From NCBI RefSeq assembly GCF_004795015.1, contig NZ_SSBI01000006.1, forward strand, positions 62,001 through 126,000: 64,000 bases of DNA. The letters run 5' to 3'. Both the position numbers and the translations under genes were made by a program. Shown here piece by piece: positions 58,243 to 64,000 of the stretch (positions are counted from its first letter, which is position 1; the number at the start of each line of letters is the position of its first letter). The DNA comes from Streptomyces sp. A1277. Lineage in GTDB: Bacteria > Actinomycetota > Actinomycetes > Streptomycetales > Streptomycetaceae. The notes under the pieces are model-generated. The model had not been told where the DNA came from and searched no databases. It saw only the letters and a program-made list of their open reading frames with translations.

Positions 58243-59295
58243 TCAGTCCTGCTTCTCGCCGCTCGCGAAGCGGGAGATGACCAGGGCGACGATGATGATC
58301 GCACCGTTGAGGAACTGGTTCCACAGGGCCGGGACGCCGCCGAGGGTCATGACGTTGACGACCAGCTGGAGCGTCAGTACGCCGGTCAGGGCGCCGAACA
58401 GGGTGCCGCGGCCGCCCTTGAGGCTGATGCCGCCGATCACGGCGGCGGCGAAGACCTGGAAGATCCAGCCGTCGCCCTGGGTCGCGGCGACCGCCCCGTA
58501 GTGGCCGGTGTAGAGGATGCCCGCGAAGGCGGCGAGCAGGCCGCCGATGGCGAGGACGATCCAGGTGACGCGGTCGACGCGGATGCCCGCGGCGCGGGCC
58601 GCTTCCGGGTTGCCGCCGATCGCGTACAGCGAGCGCCCGTGGCGCAGCCAGGCCAGGGCCGCGCCGCCGACGGCGAAGAGGACCAGGCAGATCCAGACCG
58701 CGGCCGGCGCACCGAACCACGAGGTCTTGCCGAGGTAGCGGAAGGATTCCGGGACGTCGGTGATGGACTTGCCCTCGGTGATGCCGATGTGGAGTCCGCG
58801 CAGCATGGTGAGCATGCCGAGCGTGGCGATGAAGCCGTTGACCCGCAGCTTCAGCATCAGGAAGCCGTTGATCGCACCGATGACGAGGCCGACCAGCAGA
58901 CAGAGCGGGATCGCCGACCAGGCGGGGAGGAGCCCGAGGCCGGCGAAGCGGCCGCCCTCGGCGGGCAGCACCAGCCACATCGCGACGACGGGCGCGATGC
59001 CGATCGTCGATTCGAGCGAGAGGTCCATCCGGCCGCAGATGAGGATCAGCGCCTGGCCGAGGACCAGCAGGCTCAGCTCGGAGGACTGCTGGACGACGCT
59101 GATCAGGTTGTCGGAGGTGAGGAAGACCGGCGAGACGATGAAGCCGATCAGCATCAGCACCAGGATCACCGGCACCAGCGAGAAGTCGCTCCACCGGATC
59201 AGCCCAAGCCGGCTCAGCGGGCTGTTCCCGCCCGGGGAGCCCTTCAGTGCCGTGTCGAAGTCGTCGGCCGTGGACGGCCGTACCGTGCCGGTCAT
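58243..59295 (-). CDS. Sugar ABC transporter permease (RbsC/AraH family)
   Basis: The 350-residue protein has about 8-10 membrane helices. The family landmarks are [36 protein letters not shown] and [17 protein letters not shown] (the EAA-like coupling loop). It forms the channel of a CUT2 sugar importer. ATG 59295 overlaps the ATPase stop by 4 bp. Confidence 0.93.
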   Translation of the reverse strand: MTGTVRPSTADDFDTALKGSPGGNSPLSRLGLIRWSDFSLVPVILVLMLIGFIVSPVFLTSDNLISVVQQSSELSLLVLGQALILICGRMDLSLESTIGIAPVVAMWLVLPAEGGRFAGLGLLPAWSAIPLCLLVGLVIGAINGFLMLKLRVNGFIATLGMLTMLRGLHIGITEGKSITDVPESFRYLGKTSWFGAPAAVWICLVLFAVGGAALAWLRHGRSLYAIGGNPEAARAAGIRVDRVTWIVLAIGGLLAAFAGILYTGHYGAVAATQGDGWIFQVFAAAVIGGISLKGGRGTLFGALTGVLTLQLVVNVMTLGGVPALWNQFLNGAIIIVALVISRFASGEKQD

Positions 59296-60809
59296 TCCCT
59301 TTCCCCCACACCTTCCATGGCGGCGACGAGTTCCCCGTCGGTCCACCCGCTGTCGAACGTTGCGACGACCCGCCCGTGGAACAGGGCGAGCACCCGGTCG
59401 CAGACCCGCAGGTCGTCCAGCTCGTCCGAGACGACGACCGCGGCGTTGCCCGCGTCGGCGACCCGGCGTACGACTCCGAGGAGCGAGTCCTTGGACTTGA
59501 CGTCCACGCCCGCGGTGGGCCGGACGGCCACCAGGACGCTGGGTTCACGGGCGAGCGCGCGGGCGACCACGACCTTCTGCTGGTTGCCGCCGGAGAGCCC
59601 GGAGACGGGCTGCTCGGGCCCCTGGGTCTTGATGTCCAGTGAGGCGATCATGGACCGGGCGAACTCCCTGGTACGGGAGGGCAGGACGGTCCCCCACGGG
59701 CCGAGCTGGTCGGTGACCGTGAGGGTGGCGTTCTCGGCGACGCTGCGCTCCAGGACGAGGCCCTGGTCGTGCCGGTCCTCGGGGATGTAGCCGATCCCGG
59801 CGGCCAGGGCGTGCGGGACACTGCCCGTCCGTACGGCCCGGCCGCGCACCCGGACCGTGCCGCCGCCCGCCTTGCGCATACCGGCGAGCACTTCGCCGAC
59901 CGCGGTGTTGCCGCTGGCCGCGGAGCCGGCCAGGCCGAGCACCTCGCCGGGGCGCACCTGGAGGTCCAGGGGCTCGAACCGGCCGTCCAGGGCCAGCTGT
60001 TCGGTGGTCAGGACGGGCTCGGCCGACAGGTCGGGCGCCGTGTCGCCGGCCGCGTGCCAGGCGGTCGCGCCGGCGGCCTTCTCGCCGGTCATCGCCGCGA
60101 CCAGGTCCTCCTTGGCGACGTCGGCGACGGGGGCGGTCAGGACGTGGCGGGCGTCGCGGTAGACGGTGACCGCGGTGCACAGCTCGTACACCTCCTGGAG
60201 GTGGTGGGAGATGAAGAGGAACGCCACGCCCCGGCTCTGGAGTTCGCGCAGCTTGTCGAAGAGCCGGGCGATGCCCCGGGCGTCGAGCTGGGCGGTCGGC
60301 TCGTCCAGGATGATCAGCCGGGCGCCGAAGGACAGCGCGCGGGCGATCTCCACGAACTGCCGCTGCTCGACCGCGAGATCGCGCGCCCGGGTGTTCGGGT
60401 CGACCTGGACTCCGTACGCGGCGAGCAGCTGCTCGGCGCGCTTGCGCAGCCTGCCCCAGCTGATCCAGCGGGCGTGGTCGTCGAACCGGTTGAGGAAGAG
60501 GTTCTCGGCGACGGTCAGGTCGGGGACGACCATGGACTTCTGGTAGACGCAGGCGACCTTGGACTGCCAGGCCGTGGTGTCCCCGAAGGCGGGGGCGGGC
60601 TCCCCGCCGAATGTGACGGTGCCCGCGTCCGCCTTGTGGAGCCCGGTCAGGACGCTGACCAGGGTGGACTTGCCGGCGCCGTTGCGGCCGACGAGCGCGT
60701 GCGACTCGCCGGGCCGCACGGTCAGCTTCACCCCGTCCAGCGCCACGGTCGGCCCGAAGCGCTTGACGACGCCTTCCGCCTGTACGGCGGGTGGTGCTGC
60801 CTGGTCCAT
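59292..60809 (-). CDS. Sugar ABC transporter ATPase, two nucleotide-binding domains (CUT2)
   Basis: The 505-residue protein has two fused ATPase halves. The first (about 8-240) has Walker A GRNGAGKST, AVEQRQFVEIARAL as signature region and Walker B LIILDEPTAQLD. The second (about 265-500) has a degenerate Walker A (GSAASGNTAV), intact signature SGGNQQKVVVARAL and an atypical Walker B (LVAVRPTAGVD). This asymmetry is usual for RbsA/MglA proteins. It begins 2 nt after the binding-protein stop and overlaps the permease start. Confidence 0.93.
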   Translation of the reverse strand: MDQAAPPAVQAEGVVKRFGPTVALDGVKLTVRPGESHALVGRNGAGKSTLVSVLTGLHKADAGTVTFGGEPAPAFGDTTAWQSKVACVYQKSMVVPDLTVAENLFLNRFDDHARWISWGRLRKRAEQLLAAYGVQVDPNTRARDLAVEQRQFVEIARALSFGARLIILDEPTAQLDARGIARLFDKLRELQSRGVAFLFISHHLQEVYELCTAVTVYRDARHVLTAPVADVAKEDLVAAMTGEKAAGATAWHAAGDTAPDLSAEPVLTTEQLALDGRFEPLDLQVRPGEVLGLAGSAASGNTAVGEVLAGMRKAGGGTVRVRGRAVRTGSVPHALAAGIGYIPEDRHDQGLVLERSVAENATLTVTDQLGPWGTVLPSRTREFARSMIASLDIKTQGPEQPVSGLSGGNQQKVVVARALAREPSVLVAVRPTAGVDVKSKDSLLGVVRRVADAGNAAVVVSDELDDLRVCDRVLALFHGRVVATFDSGWTDGELVAAMEGVGERE

Positions 60810-60811
60810 GG

Positions 60812-61852
60812 CTAGCTCTTCTTCTCCAGCTGGTTGGCCCACAGCTTCGGGTCGTCGACGTTGTCCTTGGTGACCAGGGGCGCGGGGAGCTGGTCCTCGT
60901 AGCCGTTCGGGATCTTGATGATGGTGGAGTCGTGGTCGGTGGGACCCTCCTTGAAGGTCTTCCCGTCCAGGGCCGCCTTGGCGTAGTACAGCGCGTACTT
61001 CGCGTACAGGTCGGCGGGCTGGGAGATCGTCGCGTCGATCTTCCCGGCCTTGATGGCGTCGAACTCCTCCGGGATGCCGTCGTTGGAGATGATGGTGATG
61101 TGGCCGGGCGAACCGGCGGGCTTGAGCAGCTTCTTCTGTTCCAGGAGCGCGAGGGTGGGCTGCAGGAAGACGCCGCCGGCCTGCATGTAGATGCCGTCGA
61201 TGTCGGGGTGGGCGGCCAGCGTCGACTGGAGCTTGGCGGAGGCGACGTCGCCCTTCCAGTCGGTGGCCAGCTCGAACACCTTGATGTCCGGGAAGTCCTT
61301 GTCCATGCACGCCTTGAACGCCTCGGACCGGTCGCGGCCGTTGATGGAGGACAGGTCGCCCTGGAACTCCACGACCTTGCCCTTGCCCTTCAGCCGCTCG
61401 CCGAGGTACTTGCAGGCGTTCGTCCCGTACGCCTTGTTGTCGGCGCGCACCACCATGTAGATGTCGCCCTTGTCGGGGCGGGTGTCGACGCTGACGACGG
61501 GGATCTTCTTCTCGTTGAGCGTGTTGAGCGACTCGGCTATGGCGCCGGTGTCCTGCGGGGCCATGACGACGGCCTTGGCACCCTGGTCGGTGAAGGTCTG
61601 GACGTTGGCGACGAGCTTGCCGATGTCGTTCTGCGAGTTGGTCAGCGGGAGCGCGGAGACCTCGCCGTCCTTGACGCCCTTCTTGATGTAGTTCTGGTAG
61701 GAGTTCCAGAAGTCGCTGTCGCTGCGCGGCAGGTCGATGCCGACCTTGCCGCCGCCCGCGCCGCTGTCCGACGATTCGCGGTTGCAGCCCGCGAGGGCGG
61801 TGACGGCCAGCAGTACGGCACAGGCGGCCGCACTCGTCGTACGCACTCTCAT
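60812..61852 (-). CDS. Sugar ABC transporter substrate-binding lipoprotein (RbsB family)
   Basis: The protein has 346 residues from ATG 61852. The signal peptide ends TALAGC with lipidated Cys23. The type I periplasmic-binding fold shows KVGIDLPRSDSDFWNSYQNY, AVVMAPQDTGAIAESLNTLN and NDGIPEEFDAIKAGKIDATI. Ligand inferred from the downstream L-fuconate genes to be L-fucose or a related 6-deoxy or pentose sugar. First of the three transporter genes, 63 nt after the SDR gene. Confidence 0.92.
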   Translation of the reverse strand: MRVRTTSAAACAVLLAVTALAGCNRESSDSGAGGGKVGIDLPRSDSDFWNSYQNYIKKGVKDGEVSALPLTNSQNDIGKLVANVQTFTDQGAKAVVMAPQDTGAIAESLNTLNEKKIPVVSVDTRPDKGDIYMVVRADNKAYGTNACKYLGERLKGKGKVVEFQGDLSSINGRDRSEAFKACMDKDFPDIKVFELATDWKGDVASAKLQSTLAAHPDIDGIYMQAGGVFLQPTLALLEQKKLLKPAGSPGHITIISNDGIPEEFDAIKAGKIDATISQPADLYAKYALYYAKAALDGKTFKEGPTDHDSTIIKIPNGYEDQLPAPLVTKDNVDDPKLWANQLEKKS

Positions 61853-61915
61853 TGGTGTCCCGTTCCTTGGTGAGGTCGCGGCTCGGAGCCCGGATGGCAT
61901 TGCGGCGGTGCGGTT

Positions 61916-62695
61916 TCAGCTGCCGGCGGGGCGCAGGCGCAGGCCCTGCATCCCGCCGTCGACGGCCAGTGCGGTGCCGGTCACGGAGGCCGCGGCGGGA
62001 CCGGCGAGGTAGACGATCCCGGCGGCCACCTCTTCGGCGGTGACCAGCCGGCCCAGCGGCTGCCGGGCGCTGAGGGCGGCGCGTTCGGCGGCCGGGTCCT
62101 CGGCCTGGTCCAGCAGCCGGCCGACCCAGGGGGTGTCGGCGGTGCCCGGGTTGACGCAGTTGACGCGGACGCCCTCGCGGACGTGGTCGGCGGCCATGGC
62201 GAGGGTCAGCGCGAGGACGGCGCCCTTGCTCGCGCTGTACAGGGCGCGCTGGGGCAGCCCGGCGGTGGCGGCGATCGAGCAGGTGTGGGTGATCGACACG
62301 GCGCCGGGGCGGTCGGCGGCGGCTCTGCGCAGGTGGGGCAGGGCGTGCCGGGCGGTGCGGACCATGCCGAGGACATTGATGTCGAGGACCCTGGTCCACT
62401 CCTCGTCGGCGTTGTCCTCGACGGTGCCGATGGAGCCGATGCCCGCGTTGGAGACGAGGGTGTGCAGGGAGCCCATGACGGAGACGGCCCGCTCCACTCC
62501 GGCGCGCACGGCGGCGTCGTCGCTGACGTCGGCCTCGACGGCGAGGGCCCCCCGGGGTGCGCCTGAGGTGTCCCGGTCGAGGACGGCGACCCGGGCGCCG
62601 CGCTCGATGAGCTGGGCCGTGACGGCGGCGCCGATGCCGGAGGCGCCGCCCGTCACCAGGGCGTTCATTCCCTCGAAGTCGTGTGTGCCGGTCAT
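61916..62695 (-). CDS. SDR-family dehydrogenase of the L-fuconate operon
   Basis: The 259-residue classical SDR has [12 protein letters not shown] near the N-terminus, SNAGIGSIG (NNAG position), Ser in [11 protein letters not shown] and YSASK. It starts with a 4-bp overlap (ATGA) with the L-fuconate dehydratase stop, so the two are coupled. In non-phosphorylating L-fucose degradation an SDR oxidises either L-fucose or 2-keto-3-deoxy-L-fuconate; the position after the dehydratase favours the latter. Confidence 0.88.
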   Translation of the reverse strand: MTGTHDFEGMNALVTGGASGIGAAVTAQLIERGARVAVLDRDTSGAPRGALAVEADVSDDAAVRAGVERAVSVMGSLHTLVSNAGIGSIGTVEDNADEEWTRVLDINVLGMVRTARHALPHLRRAAADRPGAVSITHTCSIAATAGLPQRALYSASKGAVLALTLAMAADHVREGVRVNCVNPGTADTPWVGRLLDQAEDPAAERAALSARQPLGRLVTAEEVAAGIVYLAGPAAASVTGTALAVDGGMQGLRLRPAGS

Positions 62696-64000
62696 CGGCT
62701 CTCCTCCTTCTCGACGCGGCGGGCCTGCCAGACGGGCCCGTGCGGATAGCTGTGTGCGGCGATCGACTCGGGGCGCATCGTGGCCGAGAAGCCCGGCGAG
62801 GCGGGGGCGGTGTAGCGCCCGTTCTCGATGACGGTCGGGTCGACGAAGTGTTCGTGGAGGTGGTCGACGTACTCGATCACCCGGTCATCCCAGGTGCCGG
62901 AGACGGCCACGTAGTCGAACATCGCGAGGTGCTGGACCAGTTCGCACAGTCCGACGCCGCCCGCGTGCGGGCAGACCGGGACGCCGTACTTGGCGGCCAG
63001 CAGCAGGATCGCCAGGTTCTCGTTGACGCCCGCGACGCGTGCGGCGTCGATCTGGACGAAGTCGACGGCCCCGGCCTGGAGCAGCTGCTTGAACACGACG
63101 CGGTTGGCGACGTGTTCGCCGGTGGCGACCTTGACCGGCTGCCCGGCGCGCACGGCGGCGTGGCCGAGTACGTCGTCGGGGCTGGTCGGCTCCTCGATCC
63201 AGTGCGGGTCGTACGGGGCGAGCGCGGTCATCCAGGCGACCGCGTCGGCGACGTCCCAGCGCTGATTGGCGTCGACCGCGATCCGTATGCCGGGGCCGAC
63301 GGCCTCGCGGGCGAGTGCCATCCGGCGCACGTCGTCGCCGACCTCGCCGCCGACCTTGAGCTTGATCTGGGTGAAGCCGTCGGCGACGGCCTGCTTGGCG
63401 AGCCGGACCAGCTTGTCGTCGGAGTAGCCGAGCCAGCCGGGCGAGGTGGTGTACGCGGGGTAGCCCTCGGCCCGCAGCCGGGCGGCGCGCTCGGCGCGGC
63501 CCGGTTCGGCGGCCCGCAGGATGGCCAGCGCCTCCTCGGGGGTGAGCGCGTCGGTGAGGTAGCGGAAGTCGACCAGGGAGACCAGTTCCTCGGGCGTCAT
63601 GCCGGCCAGGAACTCCCAGACGGGCAGTCCCGCCTGTCTCGCCGCCAGGTCCCAGGCGGCATTGACCACCGCGCCGGCCGCCATGTGCATCACGCCCTTC
63701 TCGGGCCCGAGCCAGCGCAGTTGGGAGTCGTGCGTGAGGTCCCGGTACAGGGCGCCGAGGTCGGCCGCCGTACGGGGCACCGGGCGGCCGGTGACGTGCG
63801 GCCGCAGCGCCTCGATGGCGGCGGCCATCACCTCGTTGCCGCGCCCGATGGTGAAGCAGAAGCCATGCCCCTCGGCAGCGGCGCCGGTGTCGTCGGCGGC
63901 GTCGGTGCGCAGGATGACGTAGGCGGCCGAGTAGTCGGGGTCCGGGTTCATGGCGTCCGAGCCGTCCAGTTGTTCCGAGGTCGGAAAACGGATGTCGTGG
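62692..64000 (-). CDS. L-fuconate dehydratase (enolase superfamily), 5' end outside window
   Basis: At least 435 codons are present; the frame continues upstream past 64000 ([20 protein letters not shown]), so the internal ATG at 63951 is not the start. Mandelate-racemase-subgroup active-site residues are all visible: [10 protein letters not shown] (KxK), [32 protein letters not shown] and [12 protein letters not shown] (His base). The N-terminal capping sequence [17 protein letters not shown]-like segments fit L-fuconate dehydratase. It removes water from L-fuconate to give 2-keto-3-deoxy-L-fuconate. It is co-translated with the SDR gene. Confidence 0.9.
   Translation of the reverse strand, partial: HDIRFPTSEQLDGSDAMNPDPDYSAAYVILRTDAADDTGAAAEGHGFCFTIGRGNEVMAAAIEALRPHVTGRPVPRTAADLGALYRDLTHDSQLRWLGPEKGVMHMAAGAVVNAAWDLAARQAGLPVWEFLAGMTPEELVSLVDFRYLTDALTPEEALAILRAAEPGRAERAARLRAEGYPAYTTSPGWLGYSDDKLVRLAKQAVADGFTQIKLKVGGEVGDDVRRMALAREAVGPGIRIAVDANQRWDVADAVAWMTALAPYDPHWIEEPTSPDDVLGHAAVRAGQPVKVATGEHVANRVVFKQLLQAGAVDFVQIDAARVAGVNENLAILLLAAKYGVPVCPHAGGVGLCELVQHLAMFDYVAVSGTWDDRVIEYVDHLHEHFVDPTVIENGRYTAPASPGFSATMRPESIAAHSYPHGPVWQARRVEKEESR

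Noticed and set aside
63951-63953. ATG near 63951 as start of the L-fuconate dehydratase
   Set aside because: The frame stays open with family-typical N-terminal sequence ([13 protein letters not shown]) to the window edge, so the gene is 5'-truncated here.

Overview
The window is high-GC actinobacterial DNA, almost certainly Streptomyces. It carries a complete Pup-proteasome locus (mpa, dop, pup, prcB, prcA, pafA, pafB, pafC), the gylR-glpF-glpK-glpD glycerol regulon in the Streptomyces order, many GTG starts, and third-position GC near saturation. From memory, the gene order resembles the S. coelicolor chromosome around SCO1611 to SCO1661. This is core-chromosome sequence with a few decayed or accessory patches. 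I saw no tRNA, rRNA, CRISPR array, prophage or intact insertion sequence.

Layout. 1-637: C-terminally cut membrane protein. 676-5124: gamma-glutamylation pathway (SDR, aldehyde dehydrogenase, GlnA4-type glutamine synthetase-like ligase, divergent class I amidotransferase hydrolase), probably for ethanolamine or another amine; the 3' end of glnA4 is tandemly triplicated. 5104-9397: kinase-like phosphotransferase, GNAT acetyltransferase, LysR regulator divergent from a TDT-family anion exporter, XRE-cupin regulator. 9568-13321: glycine betaine ABC importer, with one polypeptide holding the permease plus two tandem binding domains; a terminator-like hairpin lies in the proV leader. 13566-15411: 5'-3' exonuclease and an iron-box-controlled siderophore-interacting protein.

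15430-22307 is the most interesting part. A relic of a PadR/DrrA-type efflux module is followed by a SigK/RskA sigma/anti-sigma pair. Next come a broken flavin amine oxidase and a broken DUF1295 gene fused by a deletion, then a membrane-anchored molybdopterin oxidoreductase and an MPT83-like fasciclin lipoprotein. Four promoters here share a CAATCC-like box, 16 nt and a CGAA-like box, so the locus looks like a self-contained SigK regulon homologous to the mycobacterial sigK/mpt70/mpt83 system, with its lipid-modification genes deleted.

22449-34080: DSHCT helicase, diacylglycerol kinase, a small Cys-rich secreted orphan, tatC and tatA, two small conserved genes, pafC and pafB, two FKBP isomerases, pafA. 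34090-36517: an MFS/LacI pair inside the proteasome cluster. 36584-42406: prcA, prcB, a truncated endonuclease VII remnant, pup, dop, mpa. 42648-48508: ferredoxin, trmI, site-2-type protease, RecB-like nuclease, orphan response regulator, HAD phosphatase. 48628-52140: metH. 52369-57389: gylR and glpFKD with matching operator motifs. 57496-64000: FadR-type regulator, sugar ABC importer, SDR and L-fuconate dehydratase (runs off the right edge), an oxidative L-fucose-type catabolic operon.

Most genes are tightly packed, and strong hairpin terminators separate operons. Start codons were chosen by Shine-Dalgarno position and family N-termini.
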